DNA of 64,000 nucleotides. Source: Phreatobacter oligotrophus (GTDB lineage Bacteria; Pseudomonadota; Alphaproteobacteria; Rhizobiales; Phreatobacteraceae). The stretch spans positions 496,001 to 560,000 of the forward strand of contig NZ_PZZL01000002.1 of NCBI RefSeq assembly GCF_003046185.1, read 5' to 3'. The position numbers and the translations under genes are program-made. This document shows positions 46,256 through 55,888 of this stretch, in pieces; the stretch's first letter is position 1, and every line of letters begins with the position of its first letter. The notes under the pieces are model-generated. The model was not told the DNA's origin and did not search any database. It saw nothing but the letters and a program-made list of their open reading frames with translations.

Positions 46256-46317
46256 GGGACGGGTCGCGGTGGCCTCTGCGGCGGGTGGCGCGATGCTAGC
46301 GCCGGGCGCGGCCATCG

Positions 46318-47892
46318 TCAGCTGCGGTCACGGATGAGGGCGCGCAGGCCGGAGCTGCCGGGCCGGCGCGGCTCGCGGGTGACGGCCCCTTGCGCGAGCA
46401 CGGCAGCGCCCAGCGTCTGCGGCGCGGCAGGCGCGGCGGCGGGGCTGCGCGGATCGACACGCGGCTCGGTGCGCTGGCGCGGCGCCGCGGCAGCGGCGGG
46501 CGCCGGCTGCAGACCGGCCGGTTCGGCGGCGGCCATGACCTCGGCGCGGACCGGGCGCGGCGGCGAGAACAGCGCGCCCTGTGCGAACTTCACCTCGTAG
46601 TCGAGCAGGTCGACCACCACCGACTCGCTCTCCACATCCTCGACCACCAGGTCCATGCCGTAGCGGGCGAAGAGGCCGGCGAGATCGGCGACATGGATCG
46701 AGGCGCCGGTATCGGCGGCCCGGGCGATCATCAGCGGCGCCGGCACCTTGATGAGGCGGATGCCCTTCTCGGCGACGTCACGCGGCTCGATCCGGAGGTC
46801 GCGCACGCCGTCCATGGCGAAGCGGAACCCCTTGTCGGAGAGCGCCCGCAGGGTGTCGGCGTCGAGGGAGCTCATGTCGCGCAGGGTCTGCTGGCTGAAG
46901 CCCAGCATGAGCGACCCGGCAATGGCGCGGGAGGCCTCCAGCGACGCGATCAGGTCGGTGGCGAAGGCGGCGTCGGTGAGCGACGAGCCGGAGAGGTCGC
47001 AGACGAGGCCGACATCGCGGTTGCGCGCGGTGAGGCGGCGGACGATCTGGACGCAGCGGCCGAGCACCTCAGTGTCGAGGCCGGGCATGAGGCCGGCATC
47101 CTCGGCCAGCGCGCGGTAGTCTTCGGGCAGGAGGACGCGACCGTCAGCCGTCCGCAGCCGGACGGAGGCCTGGTAGAAGCGCACCTTGCGCTGCGGCAGG
47201 GTGACGATGGGCTGCAGGAACAGCTCGTAGCGCTTCGAGCTGATGGCCTCGTCCAGGATGGTGATGGCGTCGGCGCGCCCGATGCCGGCCAGCGCCTCGG
47301 GAAGATCCGGCGAACTCATGCGCGCCTCGGCGCCGCGGCGCAGGGCACCGGCCTGGCGCTGCAGCACCTGAACGGGCGGCGGCGGGGGAGCGGCCTGGGC
47401 GACCGCAGGCTGGGCGACCGGCGCCTGAACCGGGGGAGGCGGCGGGGGCGCCGTCATCACGGGCTGCGCGTAGGTCTCCATCTGCGGCGAGCCCGCGGCG
47501 ATGATCGCCGCCTCGTGGACCTGCAGCGTCTCGGCGAACTGCTTCACCAGAACGCCGAGCTCGCGGATCTCCTCGCCCAAGGGCTCGCTCGCCTCGCGGG
47601 CCTTCTCCTCCGCCAGCACCTCGATGCGGTCCATGCGCTCGGCGATGTCGCCGAGGTCACGGGCAAGGTCGCCGCTGGCCCGGGTGAGCGCGTCGAGCCG
47701 GCGGTCCGTCGCGGCGCGGTCGGCGGCGAGCTGCGCGCCGAGATGGCCGATGACCAGCGCGAGGAGCAGCGCGCAGCCGGCGGCCGCCGCTGTCCCGGCA
47801 TCCAGGCCGCCAAGCGTGAAGGCAAGCACCGCCACGGACGCGGCGATGGCGACCATGCTGAGGGCGACGAGGAAGGAACCGGGGCGGTTCAT
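46318..47892 (-). CDS. Degenerate EAL-domain membrane protein, TipF-like
   Basis: 524 residues from ATG 47892. Two N-terminal membrane helices ([20 protein letters not shown] and a second), a coiled coil (about 60-120) and a Pro-rich linker precede an EAL domain. In that domain the EAL motif reads QAS, the DDFG motif reads DGVR, and K/E ligands are partly kept ([15 protein letters not shown]). It should therefore not hydrolyse c-di-GMP, as in Caulobacter TipF, which binds c-di-GMP to place the flagellum. A Pro/Arg-rich tail follows. Confidence 0.72.
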   Translation of the reverse strand: MNRPGSFLVALSMVAIAASVAVLAFTLGGLDAGTAAAAGCALLLALVIGHLGAQLAADRAATDRRLDALTRASGDLARDLGDIAERMDRIEVLAEEKAREASEPLGEEIRELGVLVKQFAETLQVHEAAIIAAGSPQMETYAQPVMTAPPPPPPVQAPVAQPAVAQAAPPPPPVQVLQRQAGALRRGAEARMSSPDLPEALAGIGRADAITILDEAISSKRYELFLQPIVTLPQRKVRFYQASVRLRTADGRVLLPEDYRALAEDAGLMPGLDTEVLGRCVQIVRRLTARNRDVGLVCDLSGSSLTDAAFATDLIASLEASRAIAGSLMLGFSQQTLRDMSSLDADTLRALSDKGFRFAMDGVRDLRIEPRDVAEKGIRLIKVPAPLMIARAADTGASIHVADLAGLFARYGMDLVVEDVESESVVVDLLDYEVKFAQGALFSPPRPVRAEVMAAAEPAGLQPAPAAAAAPRQRTEPRVDPRSPAAAPAAPQTLGAAVLAQGAVTREPRRPGSSGLRALIRDRS

Positions 47893-48054
47893 GGAGCGGC
47901 GGCTGATCCGTCGAGGACTGTTCAAGGCGGGAGAATGCAACGCGCGCCCGTGATTCGTCTCGTCGTCCAGCCCCTGTGGACGGCGCTGCGCCGCAGTGCC
48001 CACAGGCGATGCGGGAACAAGCCTCCCAGCGGCGGCATTACGCAGATTGTCCTA

Positions 48055-48064
48055 TTGCATTGCA
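48055..48064. promoter_or_regulatory. PhaR-like TTGC-N3-GCA element before the MaoC gene
   Basis: TTGC-ATT-GCA lies 42 bp before the start of a MaoC hydratase gene. It resembles half of the CTGC-N3-GCAG sites bound by PhaR, the regulator of polyhydroxybutyrate genes. A similar CTGC-ACT-GCAA lies at 10977-10987. Both are short and could occur by chance. Confidence 0.3.
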
Positions 48065-48105
48065 CCATCTGCCTGCGGAAGGTTGCGCCCCCCGAGGAGA
48101 AGCCC

Positions 48106-48558
48106 ATGACGATCCGCTCCATCCGCTCGCTGGCTTACGAGGACCTGTCCGTCGGCCTGTCGGAACTGGTGATGAAGACCGTGACCGACCAGGACGTGGT
48201 CGGGTTCGCCGACATTTCCGGGGATCACAATCCGATCCACCTATCGGACGTCTATGCCGCGAAGACCCGTTTCGGGCAGCGCATCGCCCACGGGCTCTAT
48301 ACCGCCAGCCTCATCTCGGCGGTGATCGGCACCCGCCTGCCGGGACCCGGCGCCGTCTATCTGTCGCAGACGCTGAACTTCAAGGCGCCTGTGAAGATCG
48401 GCGACGTGGTCCGCGTCCATGTCGAGGTGGCCGAACTGATCCCGACGCGCCAGCGGGCCCGCCTCGTCTGCGAATGTGCGGTCGACGCGGCCGTCGTGCT
48501 GGAGGGCGAGGCCTGGGTGCGGGTGCCCTCGCGCGCCGAGATCGCCGCCGCGGCCTGA
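48106..48558 (+). CDS. MaoC-family (R)-specific enoyl-CoA hydratase
   Basis: 150 residues, hotdog fold. ISGDHNPIHLSDVYAAKTRF is the catalytic hydratase-2 motif (Asp and His), followed by GQRIAHGLYTAS. It makes (R)-3-hydroxyacyl-CoA, a polyhydroxyalkanoate precursor, or serves fatty-acid or amino-acid catabolism. No start-overlap with neighbours; ribF follows after about 90 bp. Confidence 0.88.
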   Translation: MTIRSIRSLAYEDLSVGLSELVMKTVTDQDVVGFADISGDHNPIHLSDVYAAKTRFGQRIAHGLYTASLISAVIGTRLPGPGAVYLSQTLNFKAPVKIGDVVRVHVEVAELIPTRQRARLVCECAVDAAVVLEGEAWVRVPSRAEIAAAA

Positions 48559-48647
48559 TCGGAACGGCCCGCAGCGCTTGACGCGGAAGGGCTTGGCGGT
48601 CAGGGTCCGCGCCCGAAAGCCATGGCCCCTCTTCGATCCCGCCCGAC

Positions 48648-49598
48648 ATGCCGCTGATCCTGCCGCCACCGCGGCCCTCCCCCGCCTTTCCGGTGCTCGG
48701 CCCGGGGCAGGCGCTGCCGGCCTCCCTTGCCCGTCCCACCGTGGCCATCGGCAATTTCGACGGCGTCCATCGGGGTCATCGCCATGTGCTGGCAGCCGCC
48801 AAGGCGACCGGCCGCCCGGTCGTGGTGATGACCTTCGAGCCCCATCCGCGCAGCTACTTCCAGCCCGACGTGCCGCTGTTCCGGCTGACCGATGCGGCGG
48901 GCAAGGCCCGGCTGCTGGCCTCGGCGGGGGCCGACGGCCTGGCCGTGCTCGCCTTCGATGCCGCCATGGCGGGAACCAGCGCCGAGGCCTTCGTCGACCG
49001 CCTGCTGGTCGACTGGCTCGGCGCCAGCACCGTCGTGGTCGGCCGTGACTTCCATTACGGCACGCGCCGGGCCGGCAATGCCGAGACGCTCCGCCAGGCC
49101 GGCGCGAGCAAGGGCTTTGCGGTGACCGAGGTGGCGGCCCTCGATGGGCCGGAGGGTCCGATCTCCTCCTCCGCCATCCGCGAGGCCCTGTCCACGGGCC
49201 GCGTCGAGGCGGCGAACGCCCTGCTCGGTCACGCCTGGTTCGTCACCGGCCCCGTCATCCATGGCGAGAAGCGCGGCCGGGAGCTCGGCTATCCCACGGC
49301 GAACATCCGGCTGGACGCCGCCTGTGGGCTCGCTCACGGCATCTATGCCGTGATGGTCGGCATCGACGGGACCTGGCACCAGGGCGTCGCGAGCTATGGC
49401 CGGCGGCCGCAATTCGACAACGGCGCGCCGTTGCTCGAGGTCCATGTCTTCGACTTCGCGGGAAACCTCTACGACAAGGAGGTCGACGTCGCCTTCGCCT
49501 CCTATCTGCGCGGCGAGGCCAAGTTCGACTCGCTCGAGGCGCTGATCGGTCAGATGGACGACGACAGCCGCGAGGCCCGCAAACGCCTGTCGACGTGA
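48648..49598 (+). CDS. ribF: Bifunctional riboflavin kinase/FMN adenylyltransferase
   Basis: 316 residues. The N-terminal nucleotidyltransferase has VAIGNFDGVHRGHRHVL and ISSSAIREAL. The C-terminal kinase has HGEKRGRELGYPTANIRLD and LEVHVFDFAGNLYD. It phosphorylates riboflavin to FMN and adenylates it to FAD. It is the usual single-copy form; the window also encodes a HAD protein of a family often near ribF. Confidence 0.97.
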   Translation: MPLILPPPRPSPAFPVLGPGQALPASLARPTVAIGNFDGVHRGHRHVLAAAKATGRPVVVMTFEPHPRSYFQPDVPLFRLTDAAGKARLLASAGADGLAVLAFDAAMAGTSAEAFVDRLLVDWLGASTVVVGRDFHYGTRRAGNAETLRQAGASKGFAVTEVAALDGPEGPISSSAIREALSTGRVEAANALLGHAWFVTGPVIHGEKRGRELGYPTANIRLDAACGLAHGIYAVMVGIDGTWHQGVASYGRRPQFDNGAPLLEVHVFDFAGNLYDKEVDVAFASYLRGEAKFDSLEALIGQMDDDSREARKRLST

Positions 49599-49707
49599 CC
49601 CTACGTCATACAAAAAATCTTACAATTGAGGGTTGTTGTTCAGCCGAATTTAACCGTTCCGACGCGGAATAAGGGTCTTTCCATAGGCCCTCAGGACGAT
49701 ATCCCCC

Positions 49708-51417
49708 ATGTCTTTCCGTCTTCCGCGGCTCAAGATCGGCGCCAAGTCGGTCGGCTTCGTTGTGCTTCTCCTCGCCGTGACGGCCACCCTCGTCGTGGTC
49801 GCAGGCTGGCAGCTCATCCAGAACCGGAACGCCCAAGCGGCACTCGATGATGCGCGCACCAACCTGCGCACCGTGACCGTGCTGTTTGCGGCCAGCCAGC
49901 CCGACGCGCGCATCGCGATCAACGCCGAGCAGGTCAGCGATGTCCGCGCCCCGGCCATGCCCGCCTTCACCGATCATTCCATCGTCGACCGCACGGTGCA
50001 GGCGGTTGGCGGCGTCGCCACGATCTTCGTCACCGACGACAAGGGCGCCTTCATCCGCCGCACCACCAATGTGCGCACCCAGAACGGCGAGCGCGCTGTC
50101 GGCACGGCCCTGGCCGCCGACCATCCGGCGCAGGCGCCGCTGAAGGCCGGCCAGCCCTATTACGGCCCGGCGACCCTGTTCGGCCGGTCCTTCTTTACCG
50201 CCTATCACCCGGTTATCGACACGGCCGGCAAGGTGATCGGCGTGCTCTTCGTCGGCATTCCGACCGAGCAGCTGCGCGAACAGGCCATGTCGACGCTCTA
50301 TGCGATGATCGCGGCACTCGCCGGCATCGTCGTGGTGCTCGGCCTGGTCGCCGCCTTCGTGGTGCGGCGCGCGGTGAAGCCGCTGGTGGCTGCGACTGGC
50401 GCGCTGGAGCGCGTCGCCGCGGGCGACCTCGACACCGCCATCCCCGTCTCGAGCCGGCATGACGAGATCGGCGATCTCAGCCGCGCCATCGTCGTGCTGC
50501 GCGACAATGCCCGCGCCGCCAAGGCGGCCGAGGCGGAGCGTCTCGCCGAGGCAGAAGCCCGCGGCGAGCGTGCCCGCCGGCTCGAGGCCGCCATTGTCGG
50601 CTACGAGAAGGTCATGGCCCAGCGCATCAGCGAGGCCAATGCGGCGGTTCGCGGCCTCGACGCCAGCGCCGACAGCCTCTCCTCCGCCGCTGCGGCCATG
50701 AGCGGCAAGGTGGTCACGGCCTCCGGCGCGACCGACGAGGCCACGCAGAACATGAACGCCGTGGCGAGCGCCGCGCATCAGCTGGCCGCCTCGATCAGCG
50801 AGATCGGCCGCCAGGTCTCGGCCTCTTCCGAGGTTGCGGGACGGGCGGTGAAGGAAGCCGGCGATACCGGTTCGCGCGTTGCCGAACTCGACGGCGCCGC
50901 CCGCAAGATCGGCGAGGTCATCGGCCTCATCAACGCCGTGGCCGAGCAGACCAACCTGCTCGCCCTCAACGCCACGATCGAGGCTGCCCGCGCTGGCGAA
51001 GCCGGAAAGGGTTTCGCCGTCGTCGCGGCCGAGGTGAAGCAGCTCGCCGGCCAGACCGCCAAGGCGACCGAGGAGATCGCCTCCCAGGTCAGCCGCATGC
51101 AGACGGCCACCCAGGCGACCGTCCAGGCCATCGGCGTCATCACCGAGACCATCGGCACCATGGACCAGATCACCACGGCCATCGCGGCTGCGGTGGACGA
51201 GCAGCAGGCCTCGACGGCCGAGATCTCGCGCGCGATCAGCGAGGCGAACTCCCACGCCGATCACGCCCGCCGCTCCATCGTCGATGTCAGCCAGGCTGCC
51301 GAGGGCACCGGCCGCTCGGCGACGGAGGTGGGCGAGGCCCGCGACCGTCTCGCCGACTGCTCCAGCAACATCGAGGCGGCGCTCAAGACCTTCGTGGCGG
51401 AGGTGCGCGCCGCCTGA
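49708..51417 (+). CDS. Methyl-accepting chemotaxis protein
   Basis: 569 residues. TM1 (about 17-38), a periplasmic single-Cache-like domain ([39 protein letters not shown]), TM2 (about 200-222), HAMP ([22 protein letters not shown]) and a signalling hairpin ([23 protein letters not shown]) are clear. No CheR-docking pentapeptide ends it. The ligand is unknown. It belongs with the cheZ/cheY genes at the right end of the window. Confidence 0.93.
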   Translation: MSFRLPRLKIGAKSVGFVVLLLAVTATLVVVAGWQLIQNRNAQAALDDARTNLRTVTVLFAASQPDARIAINAEQVSDVRAPAMPAFTDHSIVDRTVQAVGGVATIFVTDDKGAFIRRTTNVRTQNGERAVGTALAADHPAQAPLKAGQPYYGPATLFGRSFFTAYHPVIDTAGKVIGVLFVGIPTEQLREQAMSTLYAMIAALAGIVVVLGLVAAFVVRRAVKPLVAATGALERVAAGDLDTAIPVSSRHDEIGDLSRAIVVLRDNARAAKAAEAERLAEAEARGERARRLEAAIVGYEKVMAQRISEANAAVRGLDASADSLSSAAAAMSGKVVTASGATDEATQNMNAVASAAHQLAASISEIGRQVSASSEVAGRAVKEAGDTGSRVAELDGAARKIGEVIGLINAVAEQTNLLALNATIEAARAGEAGKGFAVVAAEVKQLAGQTAKATEEIASQVSRMQTATQATVQAIGVITETIGTMDQITTAIAAAVDEQQASTAEISRAISEANSHADHARRSIVDVSQAAEGTGRSATEVGEARDRLADCSSNIEAALKTFVAEVRAA

Positions 51418-51511
51418 TCAGCGGAGCGAATTCCCGTTATCACAGCTGTGCATTGGACGGGCCGGGACGATGCCCTATCGTCCCGGCTTCGTCGTTTCCG
51501 GGAGGGTCCCG

Positions 51512-52138
51512 ATGTATGTGCCGCCGCTGTTCGCCATGGCCGAGGACCGTGAGATCGCGGCGTTCTGCGCCGCCCACCCTTTCGCCACGCTGGTGACGCA
51601 AGGGGCCGAGGGCCTCTATGCCACGCATCTGCCGGTGATCCTGAAGCAGGAGGGCGAGACCCTCTCCTTCTTTGGCCATCTCGCCCGCGCCAATCCGCAC
51701 TGGTCGACGACGCCGGACGGGTCCGAGGCGCTGCTCATCTTCCAGGGGCCGCAGGCCTATGTGACGCCCTCCTGGTACCCGACGAAGAAGGAGACCGGAA
51801 AGGTCGTGCCGACCTGGAACTATGCCGCCGTCCATGTGCGCGGCACCGTGTCCTGGCCGCAGGATGCTGCCTTCCTGCGGCAGAACCTCTCCGACCTCAC
51901 CGACGCCCACGAGGCGCACCGCGCCCATCCCTGGGCCATGGATGACGCGCCGGACGATTTCCTCGCCATGCAGATGCGCGCCATCGTCGGCATGGCGTTC
52001 CGCGTCAGCGGTTTCGACGGCAAGATGAAGATGAGCCAGAACCGGCCCGCGGTCGATGTGGACGGCGTGATCGCCGGCCTCGAGGCCTCGGGTGAGCAGG
52101 CGGTCGCGGAGCTGGTGGCGGCCAAGCGCCGCCGCTGA
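51512..52138 (+). CDS. FMN-binding negative transcriptional regulator, PaiB-like
   Basis: 208 residues from ATG 51512, with GGGAGGG upstream. MYVPPLFAMAEDREIAAF and TWNYAAVHVRG, YVTPSWYP are the PaiB/flavin-reductase-like barrel signature. Members are described as negative regulators in Bacillus and bind FMN; the biochemical role is not well established. It is convergent with ubiA (2 bp between). Confidence 0.9.
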   Translation: MYVPPLFAMAEDREIAAFCAAHPFATLVTQGAEGLYATHLPVILKQEGETLSFFGHLARANPHWSTTPDGSEALLIFQGPQAYVTPSWYPTKKETGKVVPTWNYAAVHVRGTVSWPQDAAFLRQNLSDLTDAHEAHRAHPWAMDDAPDDFLAMQMRAIVGMAFRVSGFDGKMKMSQNRPAVDVDGVIAGLEASGEQAVAELVAAKRRR

Positions 52139-52140
52139 GG

Positions 52141-53082
52141 TCAGCCGAGGGCCTTCAGGAGGGCCGCCGCCATCAGGCCGGCGAGGAGGATGAGGCCGGC
52201 GTCGCGGTTCGACTTGAACAGGCGCAGGCAGCCATCGGGATCGGCGATGTCGAGGCTCCTCACCTGCCAGGCGAGATGCAGGGCGAAGGCGGCGAGGCCG
52301 GCATAGGCGAGGGCCGGCGCGGCAAGGGCCCAGAGCGACAGGCCAAGGCAGGCGACCGTTCCGGCATAGAACAGCGACAGGAACAGCGGCGTCCGCTCGC
52401 CGAAGAGCAGGGCCGTGGAGCGGACGCCGACGATGGCGTCGTCCTCGCGGTCCTGATGGGCATAGATCGTGTCGTAGCCGATGACCCAGAGGATCGAGGC
52501 GGCATAGAGCAGCAGGGCCGGCGCATCGAGCCGGCCGAAGGCGGCGGCCCAGCCCATCAGCGCCCCCCAGGAGAAGGCGAGGCCAAGCACCGACTGCGGC
52601 CAGGAGGTGATGCGCTTCATGAAGGGGTAGATGACGACCACCGAGAGCGAGGCGATGCCGACCGCCCAGGCGAAGGGGTTCCACAGCGCCAGCAGCACCA
52701 GGGCGCCGACGCCGAGCTGGGCGATGAGGAAGATCTTGGCCTGGCGCGATGTCACCTGGCCCGAGGGCAGCGGACGCGAGCGGGTCCGCTCGACCATGGC
52801 GTCGATGTCGCGGTCGACGAGATCGTTATAGGTGCAACCGGCCCCGCGCATGGCGATGGCGCCGATGGCGAAGAGCGCCATGTGCCAGAGGTTCGGCAGG
52901 GCCTGGCCCGCCGCAATCGCCGCATAGGCGGCCGACCACCAGCAGGGCAGCAGCAGGAGCCACGAGCCGATGGGCCGGTCGGCGCGGGCGAGGCGCAGAT
53001 AGGGTCGCCAGGCGGCAGGGGCCAGCGTGTCGACCCAGGAGCCGCGCACGGCATCGGCGACGCGTCCGTCGGTCGCCGTCAT
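52141..53082 (-). CDS. ubiA: 4-hydroxybenzoate octaprenyltransferase
   Basis: 313 residues, nine membrane helices. Two Asp-rich prenyl-diphosphate motifs are NDLVDRDIDAMVERTRSRP and YDTIYAHQDREDD. It prenylates 4-hydroxybenzoate in ubiquinone biosynthesis. It is divergent from rsmE (with a small secreted-protein gene between), a familiar layout in this order. Confidence 0.96.
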   Translation of the reverse strand: MTATDGRVADAVRGSWVDTLAPAAWRPYLRLARADRPIGSWLLLLPCWWSAAYAAIAAGQALPNLWHMALFAIGAIAMRGAGCTYNDLVDRDIDAMVERTRSRPLPSGQVTSRQAKIFLIAQLGVGALVLLALWNPFAWAVGIASLSVVVIYPFMKRITSWPQSVLGLAFSWGALMGWAAAFGRLDAPALLLYAASILWVIGYDTIYAHQDREDDAIVGVRSTALLFGERTPLFLSLFYAGTVACLGLSLWALAAPALAYAGLAAFALHLAWQVRSLDIADPDGCLRLFKSNRDAGLILLAGLMAAALLKALG

Positions 53083-53106
53083 GGCCGGCTCACCGCCATG
53101 GGGATC

Positions 53107-53598
53107 TCAGAGGGCGCCGGGAGTGCGCAGGTCGAGCTGCGGACGCCGGCCGGCATTGGGCGCGAAGGGATTGGCCCCGCCACCACCGCCGGCTTCGGCC
53201 TGGCGGCGTTGGCGCTCGAGCTGGGCGACGCCGTTGCAGGCCTGGGTGCGGTTGCGGGTGATGTTGGTGACGCCGGTGTTCACGTCATTGATGATCTGAT
53301 CGGGCAGGCGGCAGAACTCGGCATTGGCCTGCATCCACTGCTGCAGGCGCAGGAAGGAAGCGCGGGCATTGGTGAGCAGCCGGCAAGCGCGCTCGGCATT
53401 GGCCTTGGCCTGTTCGAAGGTGGTCGGACGGCCGCGCGGCATCCCGGCCTGGGTCTCCTTCATCACCTCCTGGTGGGCGGTGACGAGCGGCTGGAACTCG
53501 GCCTGGCAGATCTCGTTCGCCCGCGCCGTGCCGCCCAGGGCGAGGCCGGCGGCGAGCGCGGTCGCGGCGAGGACGGTGTTGACGCGGCGAAGGCTCAT
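53107..53598 (-). CDS. Small secreted protein of unknown function, 163 aa
   Basis: A signal peptide (AATALAAGLALGGTARA-N) is followed by a mainly helical, Gln/Arg/Asn-rich protein with four cysteines (in EICQAEF, RACRLL, EFCRLPDQ and QACNGV) that could form two disulfides. A Gly-rich linker (AEAGGGGGANPF) ends it. No family recognised. It lies 24 bp upstream of ubiA on the same strand, so it could be co-transcribed with it. Confidence 0.78.
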   Translation of the reverse strand: MSLRRVNTVLAATALAAGLALGGTARANEICQAEFQPLVTAHQEVMKETQAGMPRGRPTTFEQAKANAERACRLLTNARASFLRLQQWMQANAEFCRLPDQIINDVNTGVTNITRNRTQACNGVAQLERQRRQAEAGGGGGANPFAPNAGRRPQLDLRTPGAL

Positions 53599-53781
53599 GT
53601 GGACGGCCCCTGAACCCGCCCGCGAGGCGAGCGACGTTGCAATCGAGGTTGAGTGAATTCGGCAGGTTACATATCAATCCGACGGCATCGTGGCAATGTG
53701 ACGGCCCCGCGCGGTTCACCGTCGCGCTGCGGGTGATGCTGGCGCCGTCGGCCGGGGCCGCCGCAGGAGGAGGAATGCCGC

Positions 53782-54528
53782 ATGGCGGCTTATGATTTCC
53801 GCGCCATCCGGCTTCGCGTCGAGGGGCCGCTCGCCCAAGGGGTGACCATCGGCTGCGACCGCGACCAGGCGAACTATCTCCTGAACGTGATGCGGCTCGG
53901 CGATGGCGAGAGCATCGCGGTCTTCGACGGTGCGCATGGCGAATGGCGGGCGCGGCTCGCCCGGTCCGGCAAGAAGGGGCTCGACCTCATGGTCGAGGAG
54001 CTGCTGCGGCCGCAGCCGGCGGCCGGCGATCTCGCGCTGATGTTCGCGCCGTTGAAGCATGCCCGCCTCGACTACATGGTGCAGAAGGCGGTGGAGATGG
54101 GCGTGACGCGGCTCCAGCCGGTGATGACCCGGCGGACGCAAGCCCAGCGCGTCAATCTCGACCGGATGCGCGCCAATGCGGTGGAGGCGGCGGAGCAGTG
54201 CGGCGTCCTCACCCTGACGGCCTGCGACGAGACGGCCAGCCTGCCCGATGCGCTGGCCGCCCTGCCCAAGGACCGGCTGCTGGTCTTCTGCGACGAGGAT
54301 GCGGCGGTTGCCAATCCCGCCGAGGCCCTTGCGACGGCACGGCCCCTGAGCGGCGGAATCACCGTCCTGATCGGTCCCGAGGGCGGCTTTGCGCCGGAGG
54401 AGCGCAGCCTCGTCGCGCGGCACCCGCGCGCCCTGGCCGTCTCGCTCGGCCCCCGCATCCTGCGCGCCGACACGGCGGCGGTGGCGGCGCTGGCGGTGGT
54501 CCAGGCGGTGCTCGGCGACTGGCGCTGA
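53782..54528 (+). CDS. rsmE: 16S rRNA (uracil1498-N3)-methyltransferase
   Basis: 248 residues. The SPOUT core shows LIGPEGGFAPEERSLV and SLGPRILRADTAAVAAL, the RsmE knot motif. RLGDGESIAVFDG and HARLDYMVQKAVEMGVTRLQPV are also typical. It methylates U1498. AGGAGGAGG lies 8 nt before the ATG. A YbdK ligase gene follows, in the usual order. Confidence 0.96.
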   Translation: MAAYDFRAIRLRVEGPLAQGVTIGCDRDQANYLLNVMRLGDGESIAVFDGAHGEWRARLARSGKKGLDLMVEELLRPQPAAGDLALMFAPLKHARLDYMVQKAVEMGVTRLQPVMTRRTQAQRVNLDRMRANAVEAAEQCGVLTLTACDETASLPDALAALPKDRLLVFCDEDAAVANPAEALATARPLSGGITVLIGPEGGFAPEERSLVARHPRALAVSLGPRILRADTAAVAALAVVQAVLGDWR

Positions 54529-54764
54529 GGCCGGCGACCTGTCGCGATCGGCGCTCAAGTCAACCAATTTAAGTTCACGCCATCTTTCAACGCCTTACGG
54601 AATTGGGGCGGCGCGTGACCGGTTCGGGCCACATTTTCGCCCGCCGGCCCGACAGGCTTTGCGCCGCCGGTGACCCCTTCCCCGCCAGGGAACGGCCCGG
54701 ACCGCGCCGCGTTGAGGCGCAGGACGCGTCCAGCAAATTCCAATGCCGTTTCATGGAGATGATC

Positions 54765-55886
54765 ATGTCCGACACGCGCCGGTTCGGCATCGAGGAGGAG
54801 TTCTTCGTGGTCGATGCGGAGACCAAGGCGGTCATGCGGCGCATGCCGCACGGCTTCCTCGACGCCGCCAAGGCCAGGCTTGGCGACCGCGTCGGCAGCG
54901 AGATGCTGCAGTCGCAGATCGAGATCACCTCGTCCGTCCACACCACCCCGACGGGCGCCCGCAACGAGCTTCAGGCCATGCGCGGCGCGCTCGGCGAGGT
55001 GGCGGCGAAGCATGGCCTCGCCATCCTCGCCTCGGGCACCCATCCAACCGCCATGTGGGCGACCCAGCGGGCGAGCGACGCACCGCGCTACGACAGCGTC
55101 ATGCACGACCTGCAGATGCTGGGGCAGCGCAACATCGTCTGCGGCCTGCACGTCCATGCCGAGTTCGACGACCTGTCCCGCCGCATCGACGTGATGGGCC
55201 GGCTGATGCCGACCATCCCGCTGATCATCGCGCTCTCGACCTCATCGCCCTTCTGGCAGTCGCGCGCCACCGGCCTCATGGGCTACCGGCTCGCCGCCTA
55301 TGACGAGCTGCCGCGCACCGGCCTGCCCGAAATGTTCAAGACCCAGGCCGAGTACGACGACTACGTGTCGCTGCTGGTGGAGGCCCGGGTCATCGAGGAT
55401 TCGAGCTATGTCTGGTGGGCGGTGCGGCCCTCGCGGCGCTTCCCGACGCTGGAGCTTCGCGCGCCCGACAGCTGCACCCATCTCGACGACAGCCTCGCCA
55501 TCGCGGCGCTGTACCGTTCCATGGTGCGCTATCTCATCCGCCATCCCGACTTCCGCGCCGACCTGTCGCCCCTGTCCCGGGCGGTGGCGCAGGAGAACAA
55601 ATGGCGGGCGCAGCGCTACGGCATCCACGGCTCCTTCGTCGACGAGGCGCGACGCACCACGGTCTCGATTGCCGACCTGGTGCGCGAGACGGTGATGATG
55701 CTGGAGGAGGATGCCGAGGCGCTCGACTGCCAGGATGACCTCGGCCGCTGCCTCGACATCTGCCTGCGCGGCACCAGCGCCGACGGCCAGCTCACCGTGT
55801 GGAAATCGGCCCTCGGCCTTGCCGAGACGCCGCACGACGCGCTGCGCTCGGTGAAGACCTGGATCGCCCAGCAGACCCTGCAGTGA
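54765..55886 (+). CDS. YbdK-family carboxylate-amine ligase (GCS2)
   Basis: 373 residues from ATG 54765; GGAG lies 6 nt upstream. RFGIEEEFFVVDAETKAVM, GSEMLQSQIEITSS and LHVHAEFDD plus ELRAPDSCTHLDD are the glutamate-cysteine-ligase type 2 fold. The family shows weak glutamate-cysteine ligase activity, but its physiological substrate is unclear. In the window it follows rsmE on the same strand, a frequent order in alphaproteobacteria. Confidence 0.87.
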   Translation: MSDTRRFGIEEEFFVVDAETKAVMRRMPHGFLDAAKARLGDRVGSEMLQSQIEITSSVHTTPTGARNELQAMRGALGEVAAKHGLAILASGTHPTAMWATQRASDAPRYDSVMHDLQMLGQRNIVCGLHVHAEFDDLSRRIDVMGRLMPTIPLIIALSTSSPFWQSRATGLMGYRLAAYDELPRTGLPEMFKTQAEYDDYVSLLVEARVIEDSSYVWWAVRPSRRFPTLELRAPDSCTHLDDSLAIAALYRSMVRYLIRHPDFRADLSPLSRAVAQENKWRAQRYGIHGSFVDEARRTTVSIADLVRETVMMLEEDAEALDCQDDLGRCLDICLRGTSADGQLTVWKSALGLAETPHDALRSVKTWIAQQTLQ

Positions 55887-55888
55887 GG

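Noticed and set aside
49657-49669. TTCCGACGCGGAA inverted repeat before the chemoreceptor gene as an operator
   Set aside because: The arms are only 5 bp with GC-rich sequence; such repeats are expected by chance here.
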